This document shows positions 1-7,759 of a DNA stretch of 11,947 bases, one piece after another. Under the pieces are notes generated by a model. The model was not told where the DNA came from. It did not search any database and saw only the letters and a list, made by a program, of their open reading frames with translations. The first letter of the stretch is position 1; the number at the start of each line of letters is the position of its first letter. Position numbers and translations under genes: made by a program. The stretch spans positions 1-11,947 of the forward strand of contig JAEZZV010000277.1 of NCBI GenBank assembly GCA_023418375.1, read 5' to 3'. This DNA is from Actinomycetes bacterium (GTDB taxonomy: Bacteria; Actinomycetota; Actinomycetes; Actinomycetales; Cellulomonadaceae).

Positions 1-17
1 CCCCGGGACCACCGGGG
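1..17 (-). terminator. Possible terminator hairpin after the amylopullulanase
   Basis: CCCCGG (1-6) can pair with CCGGGG (12-17) across a 5-nt loop. It lies about 40 nt downstream of the amylopullulanase stop codon. There is no T-tract, which is usual for actinobacterial terminators. The left arm touches the window edge, so the stem may be longer than can be seen. Confidence 0.4.
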
Positions 18-57
18 CGGGCCGCCGCACGTCACGCGCGGGGGCCTCACCCGAGCA

Positions 58-3000
58 TCAGGACCACGGCCAGTGCCAGCCGCCCTCCCACGGCCACGTC
101 CAGCCGGCGCGGTGCTGGTCGTCGACGAGCACCGCGACCGTCCGGGCCGGCACCGTCACGGTCCCGGTCGCGCGGTCCCAGGTGGTCCCGCGCACGACGT
201 CGTCGCTGCCGTGGCGCTGGACCGAGGACAGGGCGTAGCGGTCGCCCTGGAGCTCGGCGATCGGGATGGAGACCTCGTCGGGCGTGGCGTTGAGGACCAC
301 CAGGACGCCGTCGAGGCGCCGGTCGACGTCCCGGCCCACCGTGTCGTCGATCCGCATGACGATCACGCCGGGGTCGGCGTCCGGACCGCTCGTCGGGAAC
401 GAGACCTTCTGCTCGATGAGGTCCGCGTCGCCGAGCCGGAACAGGTCGGTCGAGAACCGCAGCTCGAGCAGGTCCTGCGCCGCCTCGGTGGCGGCGGCCA
501 CGTCGTCGGCGGTCGGCCGCAGGGCAGGGTCGGCGAGCAGCGGCTGCTGGAACGGCCACTTGGCCTCGTTGTCGCCGGCGGGCGGCAGGCCGTGCCCGAA
601 CCCGTTGTCCTCACCCGTCCAGTCCAGGGTGTTGAACCAGTCCCCGGAGTTGTACGAGTTCCGGTCGAGCGACTTGCTGCGGAGCAGGTCCGCGCCCGCG
701 TGCCAGAAGGACGGGGTCTGGGCCAGCGCCGTCGTCGCCAGCGAGAGGGTGTTCATGCGCACGCGCTCGTCCATCGGGGTGTCCGTCGGGAGCTTGAGCG
801 TGAGCGCGTCCCAGAGCGTCTCGTTGTCGTGGGCGTCGACGTAGGTGATGACCTCCTCCGGCGACTCGGCGTACCCGGCAGGCTGCCCGTTGTAGTCGAG
901 CTCGGCGCCCGTCTGGACGACCCCAGCGCTGGTCAGGAACGCGTAGTCGCGCAGGTTGCCGGCCAGGCCGAGGCGGACGAGGTCGGCGGCGTGCCGCGCC
1001 CGGGCCAGCTGGGCCGCCTCGTCACCGTTCACCTCCGCTCCGTTCGGGTCGACGTACGCGCCCGAGCCGAAGCCCTGGATCCGCGGGTCCTCGTCGAAGG
1101 GGCCGCCGCCGCGGACGGCGTCGCGCAGCCGGTCGCTGAACGTCCCGATGCCGGTCCCGCCGAGCTGGCCCTGCGTGGCCTGCGTGAACAGGCGGTTGTC
1201 GGCCACCTCGCCGAAGTTCCAGCCCTCGCCGTAGAGGTAGACGTCCTCACCGTCGACGCCGTCGCGCCACCGGTCGAGCCCGTCGAGCGCCTCGCGGACG
1301 GCGAGCATGGTCTCGCGCGAGTGGTGACCCATGAGGTCGAAGCGGAAGCCGTCGACCTTGTAGTCGCGGGCCCAGACGACCACCGAGTCGACCATCATCT
1401 TCTCGGCCATGGCGTGCTCGGTCGCCACGTTCTGGCAGCACGTCGAGGTCTCCACGGCCCCGACGGCGTTGAGCCGGTGGTAGTACCCGGGCACCACGCG
1501 GTCGAGCACCGACAGCGGCGCCTGCCCGCTCGCCGAGGTGTGGTTGAACACCTGGTCCAGCACCACCTGGAGACCGTCGGCGTGCAGCGCACCGACCATC
1601 GTCCGGAACTCCGCGACCCGCGCGCCGCCGTGGGGGTCCACCGCGTACGAGCCCTCGGGCGCCGTCCAGTGCAGCGGGTCGTAGCCCCAGTTGTAGCCGT
1701 CGGCGTCGCGCACCTGGTCGATGCACGCCTGCTGCTCCGGCGAGTCCGGCGGGAACGAGGCGAGGTCGCACGGCGGCGTGGCCTGGGCGCTGCGGTCCTC
1801 CTCGATCGTGGCGACGTCGAACGTCGGCAGCAGGTGCACGGTGGTCAGGCCGGCGTCGGCCAGGTCGCGCAGGTGCTCACGCCCGTCGGACCGGCGCTGG
1901 TCGAACGCGAGGTACGTCCCGCGCAGGTTCTCCGGCACCGTGGCGTCGTTGATCGAGAAGTCCCGCACGTGGAGCTCGTAGATGGTCTGGTCGACCGGCT
2001 CGACGTCGGGCTGGCGGGCGAACCGCCACTCCCGCGGCTGAAGGTCGCGGTCGTCCAGGTCCACCAGCACCGAGTGCGTGGAGTTGATGGTCAGCGCCAC
2101 GGAGTACGGGTCGGTGACCAGGTTCGTCTCGACGGCGTCGGTGGTCGGTGCGTAGACCGTCACCTCGTACAGGTACGCGTCGTCCTTCCACGACCGCGCC
2201 CCCGTCACCGTCCAGGAGCCGTCGGCCTGGCGCTCCATGGCCGTCCGCGTCGGCTCGGCCGACAGGTCGGCGTCGGGCCAGCGGAGCAGGGCGACGTCCT
2301 GCGCCGTCGGCGCCCAGAGGGCGAGCGTCGGCTTCCCGCCCCTGCCCCACGTCGCGCCGAGGGCGCGGTCCCCGGCGTCGGCGGCCCAGAGGTCGTCGAG
2401 CACGCCGGGGATCTGCACGCCGGTCACGGCGGTGAGCTCGTCACCGGAGTACTGCCCGACGATGAGCTCGCCGCGCAGCCACGCCTCGGCGTCGGCCCGG
2501 TCCGCGTCCAGGGTCAGGGCGACGTACCCCGCGAGCTGCGGGAAGCGCGCGAGCTGCGCGTCGGTCAGGCCGCCGGCCTGCACAGTGAGCTCGACCTGCT
2601 CACCGCCCTCGACGGCGCCGTCGGCCACCTCGAGGGAGGCGTCGGGCGCGTGGTGCAGCCGCCAGGTGAGGTCGGCCGGGTCGGCGTCGCCGACGAGGTC
2701 CGCCGGCCAGGCGAGCGTGCCGGCGTCGACCCAGTGCGCCTGCTGCTGGCCGAGGCCGGGCAGCGGCGGGTCGGTGACCTCGATGGTCAGCACGTGCGTG
2801 GTCGCGTCGTAGGTGAAGGTCACCGGCTTGCCGCCGGGAGCGCTGAACGGGATGTTCGCGCCGTCGCGCGCCCCGCCCGCGCCATAGTTCTCGGTCCAGC
2901 CGAGGTCGTAGGCGACCTTCACCTCGTACGCGCCCGCCGGCAGCGCGGCGGCCGTGTACGTGTAGACCCCGTCGCCGTCCTTGTCCTGCAGCGAGGTGAC

Positions 3001-5943
3001 GACGCACTCGGGCTGCCAGTCGCCCGGGCAGCCGAGCTCGCTCTGGTGCGAGCCCGGCAGCGTGATGAGCCGCCCCTGCGCCGACGACGTGAACCACCTC
3101 GTGGCGTCGTCGTAGACGAACGTCACCTCGGCGGGCGCAGCCAGGGAGATCGGGACGTTGGCGCCGCCCGCGACGCCGCCCGCGCCGTAGTTCTCACGCC
3201 AGTCGCCTCCGACGGCGATCTTGTACTCCCAGTCGCCGGCGGGGACGGTGAACATCGCGGAGTACACGCCGTTCCCGACGTGCGGCAGGCGGATGGCCTC
3301 GCAGGCCGGGTCCCAGTCGCCGCCGCACCCGAGCTCGCTGTCCAGGGTGCCGGGGATCGTCACGAACAGGTCCGTGCGACCACCCGCCGGCTCCTCGGGC
3401 TCCTCCGGGAGCGCGCCGTCGACGGCGACGCCGACCGAGCCGTACGTGGACGCGGCGACCGTGGTCCCGGCCGCGTCCACGCTGACGGCGCGGTACTCGA
3501 CGAGGGCGCCGGCCGGCAGGCCCGCGACGTCGTGGAAGACGCGCGGCGCCGTGGTCTCGGCGGTGCCGAGCGGCGTCCACTCCGACGAGCCGACCATGCG
3601 GTACGCGAACGAGGTCTCGGACCAGACGTCGTCGGGCACGTCGGCGCGCACCGGGCTGACGCCCGTCAGCGCCGCGCCCGGCGCCGGGACGTCGACCGCG
3701 ATGTCCCCCGCGCCCGCCGCGACCGGGGCGTCGGCGAACAGGACGACGGCCGAGAACGCCGGGACCGTCAGCTGGACCGCGCCGTCGGCGTCGGCCGTGA
3801 CCGCCGCGTGGCCCCCGTAGAGCGGGGCGAAGCCGGCGCCCGGCGTGAGGGTGTCGACCGTGACCGTGGCGGACGAGCCCGCGTTGTTCACGGCCACCAG
3901 GTGCTCGACCTTGTCGTCGCGCAGCACGCGTGAGAACGCGTAGACGGAGCCCTCCCCCGCACCGGACACCGGTCGCTCGATCTGCGCGCCCGACTCGAGG
4001 GCCGGGGTGGCGTCGCGCAGCGTCGCGAGGGCCGCGATGTGCTCGTACAGCGGCGCGTCGGTGTCGAACCTGTCGACCGAACCGGCGGTCTCGCCCGTGA
4101 GCAGCGGCTGGTCGGTGTACTCGGTCACCTGCGAGGCGAACAGGCTCTGCCGGGCGCTCTTGTCCCCGCCCAGGCCGACGAAGCCCTGCTCGTCGCCGTA
4201 GTAGACGACCGGCTGGCCGCGTGTCAGGTACATCAGCGAGTGCGCGAGCGCGGACCGCTCCAGGCCGTTGCCGTTCCCGGCGACGAAGGAGCCGATCCGG
4301 CCCATGTCGTGGTTGCCGAGGAACGTCGGCAGGGCCGAGGCGCTCGTCGTCGGGGTCGTGTACATGTCGTCGCCGGCGAAGAGGTCCCGCAGCGTCTGGG
4401 GGCTGAAGCCGCGCGCGAACGTCGACGCGGCCGACTGGAAGGTGAAGTCGAGCACCGAGTTCATGTCGGTGCGCCGCACGTACGGCGAGAGCTTGGCCGG
4501 GTCGGCGTCGTACACCTCGCCGAACATGAAGAAGTCCGGCTTGCCGTTCGCACGGGCGTAGTCGAGGACCTCGGTGGTCCACTCCTCCCAGAACTCGAGG
4601 TTCACGTGCTTGACCGTGTCGATGCGGAAGCCGTCGATGCCCAGGTCGATCCAGGCCTGGTAGACGTCCACGAACCCGTCGACGACGCGCGGGTCCTCGG
4701 TCATGAGGTCGTCCAGACCGGAGAAGTCGCCGAACGTGGTGGACTCGCCGCTGTAGGTCGAGTTCCCGCGGTTGTGGTACAGCGTCACGTCGTTCAGCCA
4801 CGCCGGGACCTTGACGTCGGCGTCCTGCGGGTCGACGAGCGGCGTGTACGGGAACGAGGCGACCGGGTCGAGCACCGGGAAGCCGTCCTTGCCCGCGACG
4901 GCGCTCGGGTCGAAGGGGGTGACACCGTCGGCCAGGTAGTACGGGCTCGTGGCCTGGTCGATGTAGGAGTACTGGCCCTCGGCGTAGTCGATGACGTCGG
5001 CCGTGTGGTTGGTGATGATGTCGAAGTAGACCTTGATGCCCCGGGAGTGGGCGTCGGCGATCAGCGCCTCGAGCTCGGCGTTGGTGCCCAGGTGCGGGTC
5101 GATCTGCGTGAAGTCCGTGATCCAGTAGCCGTGGTAGCCGGCGGAGACGTCGGCGGTGCCGGCGCCCTGCACGGGTCGGTTCTTGAACGACGGCGTGAGC
5201 CAGATCGCCGTCGTGCCGAGACCCTCGATGTAGTCGAGCTGCGCGCGCAGGCCGGCGAGGTCGCCGCCGTTGTAGAAGCCCTTGTCGGTCGGGTCGAAGC
5301 CCGTGGCCAGCCGGTCGCCGGTGAGGCCGCCGGTGTCGTTGGTGGTGTCCGCGTTCTCGAACCGGTCGGTCATGACGAAGTAGAACTGCTCGCCCGAGCC
5401 GGGCTGGCGCACCGGCGCGGCGACGAGCGCGTCGTCGGCCGCGACGTACTCCCCCGCCAGGTCCAGCGGCTGGAGCGCGATGCGGTGGGTCGTGTCGTCG
5501 TAGACGACGCGCAGGCGAGTGGGACCGGCGACCGCGAGGGGGATGTTGGCGCCGTTCGCCTCGCCACCCGCGCCGTAGTTCTCGGTCCAGGCGTCGTCGA
5601 GCGCGATCTTGTACTCGTACGTGTAGCCACCCTGCGGCATGTCGCCCTCGGGCGTCAGCTCGAGCTCGGCGGCGTAGATGCCGGGCGTCGCGGTCTCGGC
5701 CAGCTCGGTCTGCGGGCACGCCGGGTCCCAGTCGCTCGCGCACCCCAGCTCGGTCTGGAGGCTGCCGACGAGCGCGGGGCTGCGCCCGTCCGCGCCGGCC
5801 GCCGGGGCCGCCGTCGTCGGCAGCAGCGCGACCGCGCCCGTGACGACGAGCGCGAGGACGGTCGCCCCCGCCACCCCCGCGCGTCGCACGCCTTCCCCGG
5901 TGTGCCTGCGTGGTGCGTGCGCGCGTGTGGTTGCCGCGGACAT
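58..5943 (-). CDS. Secreted amylopullulanase (GH13 alpha-amylase plus type I pullulanase, three X25 modules)
   Basis: A 1961-residue extracellular enzyme expected to hydrolyse alpha-1,4 bonds (N-terminal half) and alpha-1,6 branch bonds (C-terminal half) of starch, glycogen or pullulan. Domains by residue: basic n-region and Sec-type signal about 1-50; X25 module about 57-158; GH13 amylase about 185-740, with DIITNH (308-313), GFRIDTVKH (nucleophile D442), GEV (acid/base E476) and NHD (D546); Ig/FnIII-like domain about 745-841; Pro/Glu linker; X25 modules about 858-952 and 958-1054; pullulanase N2-like domain about 1066-1180; CBM48-like domain about 1195-1295; GH13 pullulanase domain about 1318-1760, with YNWGYDP (1417-1423), DQVFNH (1463-1468), D1536, E1573 and D1706; then a pullulanase C-terminal domain. 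Both catalytic triads are intact. The ATG at 5943 is chosen because it gives a signal peptide and follows GAGGGGG; the open frame runs upstream to 6132 but would overlap the promoter and the divergent gene. The last 15 residues hold six Trp. Confidence 0.95.
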   Translation of the reverse strand: MSAATTRAHAPRRHTGEGVRRAGVAGATVLALVVTGAVALLPTTAAPAAGADGRSPALVGSLQTELGCASDWDPACPQTELAETATPGIYAAELELTPEGDMPQGGYTYEYKIALDDAWTENYGAGGEANGANIPLAVAGPTRLRVVYDDTTHRIALQPLDLAGEYVAADDALVAAPVRQPGSGEQFYFVMTDRFENADTTNDTGGLTGDRLATGFDPTDKGFYNGGDLAGLRAQLDYIEGLGTTAIWLTPSFKNRPVQGAGTADVSAGYHGYWITDFTQIDPHLGTNAELEALIADAHSRGIKVYFDIITNHTADVIDYAEGQYSYIDQATSPYYLADGVTPFDPSAVAGKDGFPVLDPVASFPYTPLVDPQDADVKVPAWLNDVTLYHNRGNSTYSGESTTFGDFSGLDDLMTEDPRVVDGFVDVYQAWIDLGIDGFRIDTVKHVNLEFWEEWTTEVLDYARANGKPDFFMFGEVYDADPAKLSPYVRRTDMNSVLDFTFQSAASTFARGFSPQTLRDLFAGDDMYTTPTTSASALPTFLGNHDMGRIGSFVAGNGNGLERSALAHSLMYLTRGQPVVYYGDEQGFVGLGGDKSARQSLFASQVTEYTDQPLLTGETAGSVDRFDTDAPLYEHIAALATLRDATPALESGAQIERPVSGAGEGSVYAFSRVLRDDKVEHLVAVNNAGSSATVTVDTLTPGAGFAPLYGGHAAVTADADGAVQLTVPAFSAVVLFADAPVAAGAGDIAVDVPAPGAALTGVSPVRADVPDDVWSETSFAYRMVGSSEWTPLGTAETTAPRVFHDVAGLPAGALVEYRAVSVDAAGTTVAASTYGSVGVAVDGALPEEPEEPAGGRTDLFVTIPGTLDSELGCGGDWDPACEAIRLPHVGNGVYSAMFTVPAGDWEYKIAVGGDWRENYGAGGVAGGANVPISLAAPAEVTFVYDDATRWFTSSAQGRLITLPGSHQSELGCPGDWQPECVVTSLQDKDGDGVYTYTAAALPAGAYEVKVAYDLGWTENYGAGGARDGANIPFSAPGGKPVTFTYDATTHVLTIEVTDPPLPGLGQQQAHWVDAGTLAWPADLVGDADPADLTWRLHHAPDASLEVADGAVEGGEQVELTVQAGGLTDAQLARFPQLAGYVALTLDADRADAEAWLRGELIVGQYSGDELTAVTGVQIPGVLDDLWAADAGDRALGATWGRGGKPTLALWAPTAQDVALLRWPDADLSAEPTRTAMERQADGSWTVTGARSWKDDAYLYEVTVYAPTTDAVETNLVTDPYSVALTINSTHSVLVDLDDRDLQPREWRFARQPDVEPVDQTIYELHVRDFSINDATVPENLRGTYLAFDQRRSDGREHLRDLADAGLTTVHLLPTFDVATIEEDRSAQATPPCDLASFPPDSPEQQACIDQVRDADGYNWGYDPLHWTAPEGSYAVDPHGGARVAEFRTMVGALHADGLQVVLDQVFNHTSASGQAPLSVLDRVVPGYYHRLNAVGAVETSTCCQNVATEHAMAEKMMVDSVVVWARDYKVDGFRFDLMGHHSRETMLAVREALDGLDRWRDGVDGEDVYLYGEGWNFGEVADNRLFTQATQGQLGGTGIGTFSDRLRDAVRGGGPFDEDPRIQGFGSGAYVDPNGAEVNGDEAAQLARARHAADLVRLGLAGNLRDYAFLTSAGVVQTGAELDYNGQPAGYAESPEEVITYVDAHDNETLWDALTLKLPTDTPMDERVRMNTLSLATTALAQTPSFWHAGADLLRSKSLDRNSYNSGDWFNTLDWTGEDNGFGHGLPPAGDNEAKWPFQQPLLADPALRPTADDVAAATEAAQDLLELRFSTDLFRLGDADLIEQKVSFPTSGPDADPGVIVMRIDDTVGRDVDRRLDGVLVVLNATPDEVSIPIAELQGDRYALSSVQRHGSDDVVRGTTWDRATGTVTVPARTVAVLVDDQHRAGWTWPWEGGWHWPWS

Positions 5944-5995
5944 GGGACCCCCTCGTCGCCGATGTCTGGTGGGCAGGCGGTGCCGCCCGCCCCTT

Positions 5996-6009
5996 TTCAC
6001 CCGGGTGAA
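5996..6009. promoter_or_regulatory. 14-bp perfect palindrome in the amylopullulanase leader
   Basis: TTCACCCGGGTGAA is a perfect 7+7 palindrome. With the proposed -10 at 6022-6027, transcription on the minus strand would start near 6015, putting this site at roughly +6 to +19. That is a classic position for a repressor roadblock or second operator. The regulator is unknown. Confidence 0.5.
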
Positions 6010-6021
6010 TGCCGGTGCGCG

Positions 6022-6051
6022 ACTGTAACGTCTTGCAGCAAGATCCAGCAA
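6022..6051 (-). promoter_or_regulatory. Predicted amylopullulanase promoter
   Basis: Read on the minus strand: -35-like TTGCTG (6051-6046), an 18-nt spacer, then -10-like TACAGT (6027-6022), which matches 4 of 6 consensus bases and fits the actinobacterial TANNNT pattern. The -35 is weak (TTG only). The start codon lies about 70 nt downstream of the predicted transcription start. A palindrome fills most of the spacer, which supports this placement. Confidence 0.45.
6031..6043. promoter_or_regulatory. Operator-like palindrome TCTTGC-A-GCAAGA (MalR/LacI-type candidate)
   Basis: A perfect 6+1+6 inverted repeat, TCTTGCAGCAAGA, lies between the proposed -35 and -10 of the amylopullulanase. CAGCAA occurs at 6036-6041 and again at 6046-6051, exactly one helical turn apart. 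LacI-family maltose regulators of actinobacteria and Firmicutes use TTGC/GCAA-type half-sites, so a maltodextrin-responsive repressor is the natural candidate. The regulator gene is not in this window. Confidence 0.55.
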
Positions 6052-6115
6052 TGGGATGACTGCGCGAGCGCACATCGGGCTGCGCGTGCGGGCCCGGATG
6101 CGCAGGATGGATCCC

Positions 6116-6472
6116 ATGGACCACGAGCTCATCGACCTCGAGGACCGCGGCTGGCAGGCGCTGCGCGCCGGTGGCGGCAGCGCGATCGCGTTCTACGACT
6201 CCGTGCTGGACACGCGGGTGACGATGCTGCTGCCCGGGGGCCTCGCCATCGCCAGCCGTGCGGCGGCGCTGGAGTCCATGTCGGGCGCGCCGTGGGACGC
6301 CTACGACCTCGCCGACCAGGCGGTGCACCAGGTCACCGACGACGTCGCGCTCGTCACCTACTCCGTCAGCGCCCGGCGCGGCGACCTCGCGTACCAGGCG
6401 CTCGTCTCGAGCCTGTACGTGCGTCGCCCGGGCGGCTGGCGGCTCGCGTTCCACCAGCAGACGCCGCGCTGA
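6116..6472 (+). CDS. NTF2/SnoaL-like (DUF4440-type) small protein
   Basis: A 118-residue soluble protein with no signal peptide or membrane segment. The order helix (HELIDLEDRGWQAL), FYDSVLD, MLLPGG, then alternating beta strands ending VRRPGGWRLAFHQQTPR matches the NTF2-like cone fold of the DUF4440/SnoaL families, which serve as small enzymes or ligand-binding proteins. No catalytic residue can be assigned, so the function is unknown. The ATG at 6116 is preferred because AGGA lies 9 nt upstream. In-frame ATGs at 6107, 6098 and 6056 would add an Arg-rich stretch unlike the family, and 6056 is close to the divergent promoter. It is divergent from the amylopullulanase, and its stop codon sits inside a hairpin facing the esterase. 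A plus-strand TANNNT box (TAACGT, 6026-6031) overlaps the minus-strand -10, but its distance from the gene makes it doubtful. Confidence 0.75.
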   Translation: MDHELIDLEDRGWQALRAGGGSAIAFYDSVLDTRVTMLLPGGLAIASRAAALESMSGAPWDAYDLADQAVHQVTDDVALVTYSVSARRGDLAYQALVSSLYVRRPGGWRLAFHQQTPR

Positions 6473-6481
6473 CAGCGCGGC
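6463..6481 (+). terminator. Hairpin overlapping the stop codon of the NTF2-like gene
   Basis: GCCGCGCT (6463-6470) pairs perfectly with AGCGCGGC (6474-6481) around a 3-nt loop, and the TGA stop (6470-6472) lies at the apex. It is a GC-only stem without a T-tract, plausible as an actinobacterial terminator. Confidence 0.5.
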
Positions 6482-6495
6482 GCCGGCGGGCGCAC

Positions 6496-6516
6496 GCCGA
6501 CGGCGGCGCCGTCGGC
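6496..6516. terminator. Bidirectional terminator hairpin between convergent genes
   Basis: GCCGACGGC (6496-6504) and GCCGTCGGC (6508-6516) form a perfect 9-bp stem with a 3-nt loop. It lies between the stops of the NTF2-like gene (6472) and the esterase (6531), so it can serve both strands. No T-tract. Confidence 0.6.
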
Positions 6517-6530
6517 CGCCTCAGCCGCCG

Positions 6531-7583
6531 TCAGCCCGCGAGGTTCGCGGAGAAGAACGCGACGAGGTCGCCGGGGAAGCCCGTATCCAGCGAGTGCCCG
6601 CCGGCGAACACGTTCGAGGTCGCGGGGATCCCGTCGTCGGCGAGCAGCCCGAGGAGGTACTCCGAGCCCTCGGGGATCCAGCCGTAGGCGTCGGCCGTCC
6701 CGTAGGCGATCCGGATCGCCGCGAGGCGGTCGGGCTGGGCGAGGTAGTCCGCGACCTTGCGCTCGAGGTCGCCGAAGCCCGACTCCCACGCCGCGACGGC
6801 GGCCGGGTCCTGGGACTCGAGCGGTGCGGCCGGGTCGATCGGCAGGTGGTGCGGGTACGGCCCCCCCGGGTCCGGGGCGAACGCGGCGCCGTAGGAGGCC
6901 CAGGCGCCGTTGTCGGCGAGGAACCCCGTCAGGCCGTCCTCCGGTCGGAACAGGCCCGGCGACGCCGCATAGAGCGCGCCGAAGACGTCGGGGTTCGCCA
7001 GGCCGACGTTGATCGTCCCCGAGCCGCCCATCGAGAACCCGGACAGCCCGCGGGAGACCGCCTCGGGGATCGTCCGGTACGTCGCGTCGACGTGCTCGAC
7101 GACGTCGCGGGTGAGCGCATCCTCGGCGTTCCCCGTCACCGGCGAGTTCGCGTAGAAGGTGTTGCCGATCGAGCTCTCGCCGTCCACCTCGACGACGACG
7201 AGCTCGCGCATCCCCTCCTCGGCCATCGCGGCCCAGAGCGCGGGCATGAGGCCGCGCAGACGGCCGATCCGCTCGTCGGCACCCGCAAGGAAGTACACGA
7301 CGGGGTACCGCTCGTCGGACGCGTCGTAGGACGGCGGGAGGTGCACGAGGATGTCGCGCTCGGCCGGGTCGCCCAGGATGTTGCCGGCGAGCGACGGCGT
7401 CGGGACCGTCTCGGCGACCGTCCGGCCCTGGCCGGCCTCCTCGGCGGGCGTCTGGGCTGCGGCCGCCTCCGCGGTCGCCGCGTCCGTGGTCCCGCCCGCT
7501 CCGTCGTCGCCGCCGCACCCGCCGAGCACCCCTGCGAGGGCGAGCGCGGCGAGCCCCGCCACCAGAGTCCGACCGGTGCGCAC
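6531..7583 (-). CDS. Lipoprotein esterase, alpha/beta-hydrolase fold (putative esterase family)
   Basis: A 350-residue protein with a lipoprotein signal: a short basic start, a hydrophobic stretch (residues 7-20) and a lipobox-like LGGC with the lipidated Cys at 23, followed by a Gly/Ala/Thr-rich tether to about residue 60. The mature part resembles the PF00756 group (esterase D, enterochelin esterase and antigen 85 relatives): ILVHLPPSYD (78-87), YPVVYFLAG (93-101), nucleophile elbow GFSMGG with S184, probable acid D298 in YGTADAYGW, and catalytic H330 in AGGHSLD. It should be anchored on the outer face of the membrane and hydrolyse an ester; the substrate cannot be told, and a role in plant-polymer deacylation is only a guess. 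The start is GTG at 7583, with GGGGAGG (7589-7595) 5 nt upstream. It is convergent with the NTF2-like gene. Confidence 0.85.
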   Translation of the reverse strand: MRTGRTLVAGLAALALAGVLGGCGGDDGAGGTTDAATAEAAAAQTPAEEAGQGRTVAETVPTPSLAGNILGDPAERDILVHLPPSYDASDERYPVVYFLAGADERIGRLRGLMPALWAAMAEEGMRELVVVEVDGESSIGNTFYANSPVTGNAEDALTRDVVEHVDATYRTIPEAVSRGLSGFSMGGSGTINVGLANPDVFGALYAASPGLFRPEDGLTGFLADNGAWASYGAAFAPDPGGPYPHHLPIDPAAPLESQDPAAVAAWESGFGDLERKVADYLAQPDRLAAIRIAYGTADAYGWIPEGSEYLLGLLADDGIPATSNVFAGGHSLDTGFPGDLVAFFSANLAG

Positions 7584-7618
7584 GAACGCCTCCCCTTGTC
7601 CCGACGGCGCTGCCGACG

Positions 7619-7657
7619 CCGTGTCCGACGGCCGACGCTAGACGCCGCCGGACACGG
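7619..7657. promoter_or_regulatory. Dyad around a possible esterase -10 box
   Basis: CCGTGTCCG (7619-7627) and CGGACACGG (7649-7657) are perfect 9-bp inverted arms separated by 21 nt. Inside the spacer, on the minus strand, is TAGCGT (7640-7635), a TANNNT-type -10 about 50 nt upstream of the esterase start. No good -35 is visible. The dyad could be a regulator site or a weak hairpin. Confidence 0.3.
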
Positions 7658-7669
7658 ACGGGGCGCCCT

Positions 7670-7691
7670 CCGGTGACGATCCGGTCACCGG
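7670..7691. terminator. 8-bp inverted repeat downstream of the DUF167 gene
   Basis: CCGGTGAC (7670-7677) and GTCACCGG (7684-7691) pair across a 6-nt loop. It lies about 70 nt past the DUF167 stop on the minus strand, so it may terminate the icd-mdh-DUF167 transcript. It could instead be an operator upstream of the esterase. Confidence 0.4.
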
Positions 7692-7748
7692 CTCGTCACG
7701 ATCCGGCTCGTCACGACCCGGCTCGTCGCGATCGGGTTCGTCGCGGGC
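7689..7748. repeat. Four-copy 15-bp tandem repeat
   Basis: The unit CGGCTCGTCACGATC occurs at 7689-7703, 7704-7718 (one change), 7719-7733 (one change) and 7734-7748 (diverged). It occupies the gap between the DUF167 stop (7760) and the inverted repeat at 7670-7691. The 15-bp period keeps a reading frame. On the minus strand one frame reads RDEP followed by D, G, D or A in each unit, and it is open without a stop back through the DUF167 gene, although no start codon was seen in it. Confidence 0.85.
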
Positions 7749-7759
7749 CGGGCCGGCCG

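Noticed and set aside
73..3933. A 1286-codon open frame on the plus strand, antisense to the amylopullulanase
   Set aside because: It is an Arg/Val/Gly-rich translation with no recognisable domain, lying opposite a gene with two intact catalytic domains. It is a by-product of high GC content.
5881..5943. Tat-type signal on the amylopullulanase
   Set aside because: Two RR pairs occur (residues 12-13 and 20-21), but neither fits the S-R-R-x-F-L-K pattern. A Sec signal with a long basic start is more likely.
5944..6132. Upstream extension of the amylopullulanase to a start at 6132
   Set aside because: It would bury the signal peptide 63 residues inside the protein and overlap the promoter palindromes and the divergent gene.
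3194..6454. A 1086-codon minus-strand open frame overlapping the amylopullulanase in another phase
   Set aside because: The composition is almost entirely Arg, Gly, Ala and Pro with no motif, and it runs across the promoter and the divergent gene. It is a shadow frame.
4039..6687. A long plus-strand open frame crossing the amylopullulanase start, the control region and the NTF2-like gene
   Set aside because: It has no family resemblance and overlaps three better-supported elements.
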